Below, piece by piece: positions 1-11,324 of a stretch of 64,000 bases of DNA. Position 1 is the first letter of the stretch. Every line of letters begins with the position of its first letter. Position numbers and translations under genes: made by a program. This DNA is from Lycocorax pyrrhopterus obiensis (Eukaryota; Chordata; Aves; Passeriformes; Paradisaeidae), in NCBI GenBank assembly GCA_014706295.1, contig JACSVZ010000057.1:21374-85373 (forward strand). Reading direction: 5' to 3'. The notes beneath the pieces are model-generated. The model ran no database searches and had not been told where the DNA came from. It saw nothing but the letters and a program-made list of their open reading frames with translations.

Positions 1-2
1 TT

Positions 3-3000
3 GAAGGGGAAACCAGAATAGGGATGGGAGATGTCTTACTAGTTCCTAGGGCAGGTTGCAACTTATTGGGGAGGGATTTGCAGGTGCAATTAGGAATAGG
101 GGTCATACCAGAAGAAGGGAAGATGACAGCTAAAGTGTTAAAACTTGGCCAAGAAGATGAGGAAAAAATTAACAAAGAAGTTTGGGCTGGGGAAGGAAAT
201 AGGGGAGGATTAAATATTGACCCCATAAGGGTCACAATTGAGAGAGAGGAATGTCCCATATGTGTGCGTCAGTACCCTATATCCTTAGAAGGAAGGGAAG
301 GCTTAAAGCCAGTAATAGAAGAGTTGATAAAAGATGGGACATTGGAACCTTGCATGTCTCCTCATAACACCCCTATTCTCCCAGTAAAAAAATCTGATGG
401 GACATATAGATTGGTACAAGACTTAAGGGAAGTTAACAAGAGAACACGGACCCGTTACCCGGTGGTACCCAACCCCTATACCCTGTTAAGTAAAGTCCCA
501 CCTCAGCATCAGTGGTTTAGTGTTGTGGATCTTAAAGATGCTTTTTGGGCTTGCCCGTTGGCAGAAGATAGTAGAAATATTTTTGCTTTTGAATGGGAGG
601 ATCCAAGTACTGGGAGAAAACAGCAATTGAGGTGGACAAAATTGCCACAGGGATTTACTGAGTCTCCAAATCTATTTGGGCAAGCTTTAGAAGGAATATT
701 GCAGACCTTCCCCACTCCTCCTGGAATACAAATTATCCAGTATGTGGATGACCTTTTATTATCAGGAGAAGCTGAAGTTGAAGTTAGGGAGGCTACCATA
801 AAACTGTTGAATTTTCTTGGGGAAAAAAGATTAAGAGTATCAAAAGGGAAACTACAGTTTACAGAATCAGAAGTAAAGTATCTTAGTCACTTAATAAGTA
901 AAGGTAGCCGAAAACTTAATCCTGAAAGGATTGCAGGGATTCTATCCCTTCCCCCTCCTTCTTCAAAGAAGGAAGTTAGAAGACTGCTTGGATTGTTGGG
1001 ATATTGCAGTCTATGGATTGAAGGGTATTCACAGGCAGTAAAATTTCTATATGAAAAATTAACAGAGGGGGACAACATAAAATGGACCAGAGAGGATGAC
1101 AATAAATTTGAAGAATTGAAGTTAAAGTTAGCCTCAGTACCAGCTTTAAGCTTACCCTCACTAGAAAAACCCTTTCATCTGTATGTGAATGTGGAAAATG
1201 GAATTGCTCATGGAGTTTTGGTCCAGGAATGGGCAGGAGTAAAGAGGCCAGTGGCTTATTTGTCTAAATTGCTGGATCCAGTGAGCCATGGCTGGCCAAT
1301 ATGTATTCAAGCTATAGCAGCTACGGCTATTCTGGTAGAAGAAAGCCGTAAACTTACTTTTGGGAGTAAACTAATTGTGTGTACACCTCATGCAGTCCGA
1401 AATGTGCTAAATCAAAAAGCAGAAAAATGGTTAACAGATTCTAGGATGCTAAAATATGAAGCAATTCTGATAGATAGTGATGACTTGACACTGGAAGTAA
1501 ATAAAAGCTTGAACCCAGCCCAGTTTTTATATGGGGAACCAGAGAGTGACTTAACACATAATTGTTTAGAAATCATACAATACCAAACTAAAATTCGGGA
1601 AGACCTAGCAGAACAGGCCCTCCCAGAAGGGAAAAAAATATATGTTGATGGTTCATCTAGATGCTTACAAGGAAAAAGGATGTCAGGATATGCTTTAATT
1701 GATGGGGAAAATATGCAGACCATCAAAAAAGGGAAATTACCATCAAATTGGTCAGCCCAGTCTTGTGAATTATATGCTCTAAAAAGAGCACTGGAATATT
1801 TAGCACACAAGAAAGGAACTATATATACTAATTCAAAATATGCCTTTGGGGTAGTACACACCTTTGGAAAAATCTGGGAAGAAAGGGGCTTACTTAATTC
1901 AAAGGGAAAGGGACTGGTACATGAGGGACTCATCTTAGAGGTTTCAGAGGCATTAAAATTACCTGAAGAGATAGCTGTAGTACATGTTAGAGGACACCAA
2001 AGGGGAATGACCGCAGAAATAAGAGGGAATAACTTGGCAGATCAAGAGGCTAAAGATGCAGCAGAAAATGGGGCCAAAAGGGTTATGTTAATTTTAACCC
2101 CAAATAAGGAAGAATTAGAAATTCCAAAATTTAGTGAAGAAGAAGAAAAAGAATTAAGCAAGATAGGGGGAGGGCAAGATCAATCTGGAAAATGGAAACT
2201 CCCTGATGGGAGGCAGTTACTTAATAAACCACTTCCTAGAAAAATACTAGAAGACATACATCAGAAAACTCATTGGGGTACTCAAGCTCTATGTGATCAC
2301 TTTTTAAGGAATTATGGGTGCATTGGGATCTTCGGATTGGCAAAGCAAGTAACTGATAAATGTATAACTTGCCAAAAGGTAAATAAAAGGGTAATGAGAA
2401 AGACAACACTGGGAGGCCGCAAGTTAGCTCTGCGACCGTTTCAGAGTATTCAAGTGGACTTTACTGAACTTCCCCAAGTGCGGAGGTGGAAGTTTTTATT
2501 AGTAATAATAGACCATTTAACTCATTGGGTAGAAGCTGTTCCCACTATCAGAACTACAGCTAATGTGGTGTGTAAAACCCTTTTAGAACAGATTATTCCC
2601 AGGTATGGAATGGTTAATAGAATAGATTCAGATAGGGGGACACATTTTACATCAAAAGTTTTACATCAAATAACTGAAGCCTTGGGAATAAAATGGGAAC
2701 TACATACCCCATGGCATCCACAAAGTTCGGGCTGGGTAGAGAGGATGAACCAGACTTTAAAGAGAACTTTAACAAAACTAATGATTGAAACACAAATGTC
2801 ATGGGTAAAGTGTTTACCTTTGGCCCTGTTGAGAGTCCGAACACAACCCAGGTCAGACCTGGGAGTGTCACCCTATGAGATGATGTTTGGATTACCCTTC
2901 CTGACCACCCAACATGAAAATGCTACTTATGAAGTAGGGGAAATGAGTGTTAGAAAATATGTCACCACAATTGCGAAAACCCTGGAAAATTTGAGGTTAA

Positions 3001-3287
3001 GAGGGATAATCCCTCAAACCACACCTTTAGACTTTTAAATCCATAATATCCATCCAGGGAAATGAGTACTAGTGAAAACATGGAAAGGGCAATCCTTAAC
3101 TCCACAATGGGAAGGTCCTTTTCAGGTACTACTGACGACTGAGGCAGCGATCCGAACCAGAGAAAGAGGGTGGATCCACGCCGGCAGAATAAAAGGACCA
3201 GTGGAGGAACCGAAGGAATGGACTATAACATCTAAGCCGGGTGATATCAAATTGACTCTTAAACGAGGACTGGGTGGTATTGAATAA
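3..3287 (+). pseudogene. pol: Provirus A pol (protease end, RT, RNase H, integrase), broken
   Basis: Retroviral Pol polyprotein: cuts Gag-Pol, copies RNA to DNA and integrates it. The frame is open at base 3, so the start is off the window and the ATG at 24 is internal. Counting from that ATG: protease tail with LLGRDL (about 14-19), RT with YVDD at 240-243, RNase H at about 530-690, then integrase with its zinc site (HWG near 2269, CITC near 2368) and the catalytic D, D, E in VDF, DSDRG and VERM. TAA at 3036-3038 and TGA at 3063-3065 interrupt the integrase C-terminal domain; the same frame then stays open to 3287. The TGA lies where the W element has Trp. In RNase H the third catalytic Asp is Asn (codon 1830-1832, TNSKYA against TDSKYA in W and Z). 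Over 1000 codons without a break makes this the best kept pol here. Confidence 0.92.
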
Positions 3288-3329
3288 TCCAACTGAAAAA
3301 GTCTTCATGTTTTAATAGACTGTATCCTA

Positions 3330-3445
3330 ATCTCGAGATATCACTACCTCTATCATGCTGGCTGGGTTAAATGGGAATACATAAATTGTAAAAATTGGTA
3401 CTGCAATTCACACAAACAACACCCCTTTGTATGGGGTGTTAAATA
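3330..3445 (+). pseudogene. Relic of the Cys/His-rich pol-env ORF in provirus A
   Basis: Between pol and env, the stretch around 3360-3424 translates to a fragment with C-K-N-W-Y-C-x2-S-H-K, matching the zinc-binding-like motif in W (53283-53360) and less closely that in Z. Upstream and downstream the frame is short and soon stopped, the first Cys of the motif is Tyr, and the last CxxC pair is missing. I infer a decayed copy of the same accessory frame. The remaining bases to the env start at 3669 show nothing I recognise. Confidence 0.5.
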
Positions 3446-3668
3446 ACAAATTTATTCCCTGAGAGTATAACTTTGCCTTGTGGATAAGAATTACTAGTGC
3501 CTGTTAAGTGGGAGGTGCCTGAGAAACGGTAAAAAAAATTAACAATTGATTTGCCTGGAAAAAAAGCAAGGGAGGTAACAAGGAAATAGAGGGCAAGACC
3601 GGATTGGCATCTGTAACTCGCCGCCAAGAAGATCATATCCACCTGCTGTGGGTAGCAACCCCATAGGC

Positions 3669-5524
3669 ATGGGAGGTGGGGGTATAAGCCATACCGGACC
3701 TCTATTACTCCTCCTTCTTGTTTCTTGTTTCTCATCTTTTGGGATACTGGCAAAATCATGTCACAGGTGCTACCGGAAACTTTACATGGAAAGAAACAGA
3801 GGTTCCTTTTTTATTACACACACCCACGTTAACAGTCACTGTTATAACCCTTCCAAACTAGGTACCTGTACACAGAACGGGAAAAAATACTGGATTGCAG
3901 AAAACCTAGGAAAAAATGAATGTCCAAAAGGAGAAAGATGGGTTTGTTTCACATTTGCCTTTAAAGGTAGGGTCCAAGATTTGGTAAAAGAACAAGTAGT
4001 AAATGGAAAGGCTAAGGTAACACAGCAATCTAATTCTGTGTTAACCCCACGCCAAGATTTATATACAAAACTTAAACAGCAATTAGAAAAGGAAATCGAT
4101 ATCTCGAGATTTGGAAAAAATCTGTTTGTGGAATTGGGGGAAAGAATAAGTAAGGAACTAAATGTAACCAACTGTTGGGTCTGTGGAGAGGCCTTAACGT
4201 CAGAGGAATGGCCATGGAAAGGCAGTAGCTTAGGCCCAGTTGAACTCCTTAAATGGAACCGGACAAATATAAGAGGGGAAAGCCGACCAGAAGGGTGGAT
4301 TCTAAGTTCAGCAGTAATAGGAGAAGAAGGTCTCTGGCGCACTGGAAAGAATTTTCTTAGCCAAGTAGGAAAGTCTCCCAGCAAGAGGTATAAAACTAGT
4401 AATGGAACTTCTACATGGTGGATCCCAGAAAAACCAACTCTGTATTGGACCCAGAGAAAAACAGGAGGGAAAAATCGCAAGTATAACAATGAAACCAAAC
4501 TTTTTCAATGCAATGACACAGACAAGAATCCTTATTTTGGGATCCCAGAAATATCAAAATTTTAGGAGAATATAAATGAACAGAAGAAGGATTATTGAAA
4601 AGCACCAGATGGCCTATTTTAGATATGTGGGAAAAGAACATACCCAAAACTTCCCCCCCAATGGAAAGGGAGTTGTACTCTGGGGATCATACAGCCAGGA
4701 TTTTTCCTTTTACCAGGATCAGACAGAGATCAATTAAGAGTATCTGTTTATGAAGACTTAAAAAGGAATAAAAGGGAATTGATTGGGGGATATCAAAAGT
4801 AGAGAGATGAAGAATGGCCCCCTGAACGCATACTGGAAACATATGGGCCAGCCACCTGGGCACAAGACGGGAGTTGGGGATATCGAACCCCGATTTATAT
4901 GCTGAATCATATTATAAGACTCCAAGCAGTTGTGGAGATAATAACAAACAAGACTGCCTGAGCACTAGAATTGATATCAAGTCAACAAAGCCAAACCCGA
5001 GCTGCAGTGTATCAAAACAGGTTGGCTTTGGACTATTTATTAGCTGAGGAAGAGGGTGTTTGTAAAAAATTTAATACATCAGATTGTTGTTTAAAAATAG
5101 ATGACAACGGGGATGCCGTCCTAGATATAGCCAAAGATATCAGAAAATAGCCCATGTACCGGTCCAAAAATGGGAATCAATGTTAAAAGCTAGCTGGTGG
5201 GATAATGTATTGGGAATAGAATTGTGGAAGAAGCTAAGATTCTTCCTTTTATGTGCTGCAGCTGGTTTAACATTTCTTCCTTGCTTGATCCCCTGTTTTA
5301 TTTGACTAATCACCAGCGTAGTCCAAGGTATGCAAGTAGTCACAATGCCTGTGGACCCCAAATTAGCTACATCTGGAATGGCACAAAAAATAATGGTGTT
5401 AAGGAAACAAAATAATATGGGAGATCCCATTGAAGAAGCAAGATTGATTTGTGAAAAAAAAAAAAAAATGAGCAAATAATGGAAGTCAGAAAACAAGAAT
5501 TATTGCTCAAGCCAAATGATTTGT
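3669..5524 (+). pseudogene. env: Provirus A env, broken
   Basis: Envelope glycoprotein (surface SU plus transmembrane TM). I place the start at ATG 3669, directly before a Gly-rich and Leu-rich signal peptide; the homologous W env starts at the same point. SU contains several N-x-S/T sites and the CWVC motif typical of gamma-type SU (near 4171-4182). The first frame stops at 4565; after that the match runs through several frames: the furin-side region near 4740, the conserved [16 protein letters not shown] segment near 4850-4900, the NRLALD heptad segment near 5017, a CX7CC motif near 5061-5091, and the membrane anchor near 5240-5300. Stops interrupt the TM part, for example TGA at 4959-4961 and in the anchor near 5306. 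It ends just before the polypurine tract. Confidence 0.85.
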
Positions 5525-5544
5525 AAAAATAGAAGAGGGGGAAT
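5525..5544 (+). other. Polypurine tract of provirus A
   Basis: A purine run containing AGAAGAGGGGGAA lies directly before the LTR start TGTGATAAAT. It primes plus-strand DNA synthesis. The mirror-image copy at 8485-8500 marks the same point in E2. Confidence 0.8.
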
Positions 5545-6181
5545 TGTGATAAATAGATGCTATAATATTGGCTTTCTGCAAATGTTAAAATAAGTGATGT
5601 TAAAAGTAGCCTTTTAAACAGTAGTTTTGTCACAAATAGATGCTATATGTAAAATAGCTTTATTACAAAACAGATGCTATATAAGGTAGTTTTGTTGTGA
5701 AGATGTGGTTTTTTTAATACTTTTTCATTCAACCAAAAACTTAGAAATAGCTATGCTTATGAACTATTTGGGCTCCTGCTACCAACTATCAGCAACAGAT
5801 AAGATATCCCCACAGCGATCTCCGGAAACTACGGAGAACTACCAAGCCGGGGCGAACCGAGCCGGGAGAACTGCATTCCATTTTGAACTTTTCCTGGAAA
5901 GGGTTTTAAATATGTATCATTGTTTATGGATATGTATAATTATTTATGAATATAGAATACTCCCGGTGTATGTAAAAGGTGTCTCCAAGATAGCAGGTGT
6001 GCTCTTGGCTGAGTGCCAAAGCACCCAGCGCTGTGACTTTTTGCTTTATTATCTTTGTCCCTTATTGTCCTTTATTAAACTTTTCAATCCTAACAGGAGA
6101 GTGAACCTCGTTTCTCACATCCCTTATTGTCCTTTATTAACCTTTTCAATCCTAACAGGAGAGTGAACCTCGTTTTTCACA
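5545..6181 (+). repeat. 3' LTR of provirus A (K-type)
   Basis: Starts TGTGATAAAT after the polypurine tract and ends TTTTTCACA, with TG/CA ends. The same LTR type is seen as the split solo LTR (7572-7804 and 12996-13336) and, reversed, as both LTRs of E2. The R region carries ATTAAA as likely polyadenylation signal (near 6074) in a conserved block that ends in GTGAACCTCG. Here the last 62 bp or so are present twice. Confidence 0.9.
6058..6181 (+). repeat. Tandem duplication of the LTR end in provirus A
   Basis: The segment from CCCTTATTGTCC to GAACCTCGTTTNTCACA occurs twice in a row (about 6058-6119 and 6120-6181), differing at a few bases. Other K-type LTRs in the window have it once, so this is private to A. 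Confidence 0.75.
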
Positions 6182-7571
6182 CTGCAGAGCATGGATTGAG
6201 GATTTTTCTGTTTTGGCCAGGCCTTTGTATGACTTTTTAACCCAAGACAGTCCTAATGTCGTGGTATGGACACCCGAAGCAGAGCAAAGCTTTAGGAAAT
6301 TAAAAGACAAATTGGTTAATGCCCCAGTCTCTTCCAGACTCAGAAAAGGAATTTGAGCTATATGTGAATGTTAAACATGGCCGTGCTAAAGGAATTCTGG
6401 TACGAGAGCATGGGGGAACGCGGCAGCCTGTTATTTATTTTTCTAAGCTGTCAGATCCAGTGGCCAGAGGCTGGCCCCATTGTCTGCAGAATTGTGCAGC
6501 CTCCGCCTTGATGGTAACTGAGGCCTGAAAACTGACAATAGGAGGATATCTGATTGTTAAAGTTTCACATCAGGTTAAAGCTTTTTTAACTGAGAGAGCC
6601 TCTAAGTGGATGACCAGTGCTCAGTTATTACAGTATGGATCTTGTTTAACGGAACAGGAGGATTTAGAATTGAAAAGTGGGGGAGGGTTTAACCCAGCCT
6701 CTTGTCTGAACGGCCCTGAAGAGGGGGGCCGGGAGGAAACCCGTGACTGCATTCAGGTGATAGATCTCCAGACCCGGGCTAGGGAAGTCTCACGAGAAAC
6801 TCCCTGGCCTGAGGGAGAAAATGTGTTTATTGATGGGTCTTCAAGGGTGATAGAAGGGAATTGAGTTACAGGATACATACACTATCGTTAATGGAAGGGA
6901 ATTAAAGGAAGGAAGGAGGTTACCGCCCACATGGTCAGCTCAGACGGGGACCTGTATGCGCTTGTGAGAGCCTGTGAATTATACCGGGACACGATAGTGA
7001 ATGTTTTTACTGATTCTAAATATGCATATGGGGTGATACATGCATTTGGGAAGCTATGGGAAGAAAGAGGTTTATTAACCTGCAGGGAAAAAACGTTAGC
7101 TCATGAGAGCTTAATCTCACCTATTGGAAGTAGTGAATTTACCAAAAAGGGTGGCAATTATACACGTCAGGGGACACCAGGCCAGGGTGCTCAGAGGAGG
7201 CAATAGGTAACCGACTGGCTGATGAAGAGGCTCAGAAAGCTGCATTGTTGCCAGAAATCTCTAAGATCCCCCCCTTGCTCCCAGTGACCCCACTGCTGCC
7301 AGAGAAACTGTCTTTTCCACCAGAGGAGCTTGAGATAATTAAAGAGTGGGGCAGAGGATAGAGGGGATAATTGGTTTACAACGGATGGTAAACAGTGGAT
7401 ACCAAAAGCTCTGGCCTTACAGTTATTAAAACAACTTCATGAAGGGAGCCATTGGGGCTCCTGAGGACTGGCAGAAGCCTTCCCCAAAATGTATGCTGCT
7501 GTGGGTCTTTTTACTGTGGCAAAGCGAGCTATTGAAGTTTACTTGATTTGTGCTAAAATCAATAACAGGGT
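6182..7571 (+). pseudogene. pol: Element B pol, piece 1: RT connection, RNase H, start of integrase
   Basis: Begins inside the RT thumb/connection (W-I-E-D-F match to the other pols), continues through RNase H with IDGSS near 6829, TDSKYAYGV near 7010-7036 and an integrase zinc-site start near 7435-7560. Frames change several times and there are many stops, more than in A, W or Z, as expected for an older copy. The left edge is where provirus A inserted. The right edge is the AGGGT target site of the K solo LTR. Confidence 0.8.
7567..7571. other. Target-site duplication AGGGT, left copy
   Basis: AGGGT at 7567-7571 and at 13337-13341 flank the K-type solo LTR (with E2 inside it). It marks a single integration into element B pol. 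Confidence 0.8.
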
Positions 7572-7804
7572 TGTGATAAACAGATGCTATAATATTGGCT
7601 TTCTGCAAATGTTAAAATAAGTGATGTTAAAAGTAGCTTTTGTAACAGTGGTTTTGTCACAAATAGATGCTATATGTAAAATAGCTTTATTACAAAACAG
7701 ATAAGGTAGTTTTGTTGAGAAGATGTGGTTTTTTAATACTTTTTCATTCAACCAAAAACTTAGAAATAGCTACGCTTATGAACTATTTGGGCTCCTGCTA
7801 CCGG

Positions 7805-8484
7805 TTTGAAAAACAAGGTTCACTCTCCTGTTAGGATTGAAAAATTTTAATAAAGGACAATAAGGGACAAAGACAATAAAGCAAAAAGTCACACCGCTGG
7901 GTGCTTTGGCACTCAGCCAAGAGCACACCTGCTATCTTGGAGAAACCCTTTACATACACCTGGAGTATTACATATTCATAAACAATTATACATATTCATA
8001 AACAATTATACATATTTAAAACCCTTTCCAGGAACAGTTCAAAATGGAATGCAGTTTTCCCGTTTTGTCGGTAGTTCCCGGAATCAGCAGATCACTGTGG
8101 GGATAAGCTTTCTGGCGTTGCATATTTAAACCCTTTTCAGGAAAAGTTCAAAATGGAATGCAGTTCTCCCGTCTCTGCTCGCTTGGCTTGGTAGTTCCCA
8201 GAAGCAGCAGATCGCTGTGGGGATATCTTATCTGTTGCTGATAGTTGGTAGCAGGAGCCCAAATAGTTCATAAGCATAGCTATTTCTAAGTTTTTGGTTG
8301 AATGAAAAAGTATAAAAAAACCACATCTTCACAACAAAACTACCTTATATAGCATCTGTTTTGTAATAAAGCTATTTTACATATAGCATCTATTTGTGAC
8401 AAAACTACTGTTTAAAAGGCTACTTTTAACATCACTTATTTTAACATTTGCAGAAAGCCAATATTATAGCATCTATTTATCACA
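7805..8484 (-). repeat. 3' LTR of provirus E2 (K-type)
   Basis: Reverse-strand copy of the LTR seen in provirus A. It is longer than its partner because a 24-bp piece with CATATTCATAAACAATTATA is repeated (about 7970-8010). A U3 block of about 100 bp with ATGGAATGCAG and CGCTGTGGGGATA occurs twice in tandem (about 8025-8115 and 8120-8230); provirus A has this block once. Confidence 0.88.
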
Positions 8485-8502
8485 ATTCCCCCTCTTCTAT
8501 TT
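8485..8502 (-). other. Polypurine tract of provirus E2
   Basis: Pyrimidine run ATTCCCCCTCTTCTATTT on the plus strand, the complement of the tract seen before the LTR of provirus A. Confidence 0.75.
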
Positions 8503-9061
8503 TTACAAATCATTTGGCTTGAGCAATAATTCTTGTTTTCTGACTTCCATTATTTGCTCATTTTTTTCACAAATCAATCTTTCTTCTTCAAAGGGATCTC
8601 CCATATTATTTTGTTTCCTTAACACCATTATTTTTTGTGCCGTTCCAGATGTAGCTAATTTGGGGTCCACAGGCATTGTGACTACTTGCATACCTTGGAC
8701 TACGCTGGTGATTAGTCAAATAAAACGGGATCAAGCAAGGAAGGAATGTCAAACCAGCTGTAGTGCATAAAAGGAAGAATCCTAGCTTCTTCCACCATTC
8801 TATTCCCAATACCTTATCCCACCAGCTAGCTTTTAACATTGATTCCCATTTTTGGACCGGTACATGGGCTATTTTTCTGATATCTTTAGCTATATCCAGG
8901 ACGGCATCCCCGTTGTCATCTATTTTCAAACAACAATCTGATCTATTAAATTTTCCACAAACACCCCCTTCCTCAGCTAATAAATAGTCCAAAGCCAACC
9001 TGTTTTGATACACTGCAGCTCGGGTTTGGCTTTGTTGACTTGATATCAACTTATTCTTCAC
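8503..9061 (-). pseudogene. env: Provirus E2 env, TM remnant
   Basis: Reads, from 9061 downward, a TM ectodomain with YQNRLALD and a CX7CC motif (near 8938-8965), a membrane-proximal Trp-rich segment, an anchor rich in F, L and C, and a cytoplasmic tail ending at 8503. The frame changes in the anchor (near 8700). It is nearly identical to the TM part of provirus A. SU, the furin site and the conserved Trp-rich segment before NRLALD are absent; the sequence turns into the rearranged block at about 9062. Confidence 0.82.
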
Positions 9062-10025
9062 ATCTACTAATAGTGGCTGAATTTAATAATAAGGAGCATA
9101 CTTTATTTTCTTCACTCGCCCCTTGAATAACCAAAGATCTCGTTGACAAAACTCTGTCCCTGAGGGACCAAACCTAAAGTGAATTTAGAGCTTTCGCACC
9201 TCCTCTCGACCTAGGCCTACCTCAAAGGCTATTAAGGGCTCTTGTGTGGAGCGTCTCCGGTAAAATGGGAGCTCCTGACTTTTTAACAATTTATTCCTAT
9301 TAATTGCTGGACTTTTTTTTTTTTTCCCTGAAGATTCAGTTGTTTCTACAGGCATTGCTGTTTTCAGCATCTCTCTGCCTTTGCCTTTCTTTTATCTTTT
9401 CTTACATACATTTGCTGCATCCTTCCAACCAGTCCACTCAGGGGCCCATTCTGCCCCTCTTCCAGCCCCCACCCCCACTACTGCCTGGGGTGTTCATTCT
9501 TTTACAAACTCATTCCTGTAACTCAAACAAAACTCTTAACAGATAATCCTAGTCCTTCCATGTACAACTTGCACTCTCCAGACGTTTTCCTCTCCTTGTC
9601 CAAATGCAGCCCTCCCCCCGCTTCCAGCGCTCCCAGTAGGCACGGCCAGCAGCACCCCAGGTGATCGGGGTGTCCTGCAGCCTCAGGGAGGCCGGGAGGC
9701 CACAGCCGCCCTTGCCCCCGGGGGGGGTGGCAGGGTCAGGGACTGCCCAGTGCTGGGGTCGCAGCTGTCCCACAGCTCCAGCTCGGCTCCGCACCTCCCC
9801 ACAGGCCCCTAGCCCGTGCTTCCAGCCCTGCACCTCTGCGCTTGCTCCTGCCGCTCCGAAAGCGGAGGATACAGGCGACTGCAGCTGGCCCGGGGTCAGC
9901 TGTCAAAATTTCGGGCAAGATGGGGGAAGGTGCTGAAAAACAACTCAATTCGTTTTCCTTCTCCTCTCTTCCTTCTTCCTCTTACTTTCTTTTTACTTTA
10001 TTTACTTGCATGCTCACTCTTTCTA
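9062..10025 (-). other. Rearranged block with gag NC-like remnant and GC-rich stretch in E2
   Basis: This block replaces integrase and SU between the pol and env remnants of E2. On the minus strand about 9361-9420 resembles the basic segment upstream of the Gag zinc knuckle (VRKDKRKAKA, compare VRRDEEKAKA in W). About 9540-9880 is GC-rich and resembles 36990-37400 in element X, including CACCTCCCC-ACAGGCCCC. The order (pol, then gag-like, then env) is not that of a provirus, so a recombination or template switch is likely. A run of 13 T occurs near 9310. The rest is unrecognised; the open frames on both strands look like chance in GC-rich DNA. Confidence 0.45.
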
Positions 10026-10790
10026 CTACAACATTTTACACAACCATATTTCAGCAGCTACACACAGGAGTAAGTCACTCTTTAGTTCCCCATATAAAAA
10101 TTGACCTGGGTTCAAACTTTTATTTACTTCCAGTGTCAAGTCATCACTATCTATCAGAATTGTTTCATATTTTAGCATCTTAGAATCTGTTAACCATTTT
10201 TCCGCTTTTTGATTTAGCACATTTCGGACTGCATGAGGTGTACACACAATTAGTTTACTGCCAAAAGTAAGTTTACGGCTCTCTTCTACCAGAATAGCCG
10301 TAGCTGCTATAGCTTGAATACATATTGGCCAGCCATGGCTCACTGGATCCAGCAATTTAGACAAATAAGCCACTGACCTTTTCACTCTTGCTCATTCCTG
10401 GACCAAAACTCCATGAGCTACTCCACTATCAACACTCACATACAGATGAAAGGGTTTTTATAGTGAGGGTAAGCTTAAAGCTGGTACTGAGGCTAACCTT
10501 AACTTCAATTCTTCCAATTTATTGTCATTTTCTCTGGTCCACTTCATATTGTCCCCCTCTGTTAATTTTTATATAGAAATTTTACTGTCTGTGAATACCC
10601 TTCGATCCATAATCTGCAATATCCCAACAATCCAAGCAGTTTTTTAACTTACTTCTTTAAAGAAGGACGGGGAAGGGATAAAATCCCTGCAATCTTTTCA
10701 GGATTTAAGTTTTCGGTTACCTATTAAGTGACCAAGATACTTTACTTCTGATTCTGTAAACTATAGTTTCCCTTTTAAAAATTCCTGACT
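10026..10790 (-). pseudogene. pol: Provirus E2 pol, RT thumb to RNase H entry
   Basis: The part 10120-10385 reads almost the same as provirus A pol over the RT-RNase H connection (SKLLDPVSHGW, KAEKWLTDS). Upstream, about 10386-10790 covers the RT thumb with several stops and frame changes. Protease and the RT catalytic centre on one side, and the RNase H active site and integrase on the other, are deleted. Confidence 0.8.
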
Positions 10791-10886
10791 TCTGAAGAAG
10801 TCAAAGGAACATTTACAAATCCCGTTCTCCCTTGGGCCCCTCCCATCGGTACTTTCAGGCACGGAGGGGCCACAGACAGTGCGGTA

Positions 10887-11324
10887 TTATATGGAGATGT
10901 CAATGCTTCTAGGGGGTCCCAGCCCTTTTCTTTCTTTTCCTTTTGCTCGTTTTGTCTCTGGGGTCTCTGATATCTTAAAAACTTTTAATCCTGGTAGTTT
11001 TATATCTCCTGTCCAACAAGAGGCATATTCCTTTTCTTCCAAATCGCACAGTCCTTTTGAATTCACAAATGCATTTAAAGCTTGACAAATCCAAGCTTCA
11101 TAAGACCCGTACCGAGGCCAGTAGACCTGATCGGGTCTTATTTCTTTTTTTGTCCATTCTATCGTACAATACTGAATCACCTTTATTTTATCCGTTTTCT
11201 TTGTACAGGGATCGCTATCCCAGTTAGCTACCTTAACTCCCAGAGGACTTTCTTGGGGTATATCTGCTGGCACCTTATTACTCTTTTTTTCCCTGGAACT
11301 CAACTTACTGGTTCCTTGTCCCAT
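10887..11324 (-). pseudogene. gag: Provirus E2 gag, matrix (MA) fragment
   Basis: Starts MGQGTSKL, with Gly2 and Ser/Thr at position 6 as in N-myristoylated matrix proteins that target the plasma membrane. Residues 20-115 match the MA of W (IPQESPLGV, WPRYGS, ICQALN). After about residue 125 the sequence leaves Gag and joins the RT remnant, so late domain, capsid and nucleocapsid are gone. It is open over 145 codons but cannot give a full Gag. Confidence 0.8.

Larger units (their letters stand above)
1..6181 (+). mobile_element. Provirus A, 3' two thirds (gamma-like ERV, K-type LTR)
   Basis: The window opens inside this provirus: protease and the rest of pol, a short relic of a pol-env reading frame, a broken env, a polypurine tract and a complete 3' LTR follow in order. 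Gag, the primer site and the 5' LTR must lie left of base 1. Base 6182 begins in the middle of a different pol gene (element B), so A most likely inserted into B; the matching left junction and its target duplication are outside the window. Its pol is nearly identical to that of E2 and close to that of W. Confidence 0.85.

Noticed and set aside
3842..4498. 218-codon minus-strand frame
   Set aside because: Antisense to the provirus A env, which has clear Env motifs on the plus strand.
9549..10183. Open frames on both strands in GC-rich DNA
   Set aside because: They overlap on both strands and have Pro/Ala/Gly-rich content as expected from base composition.
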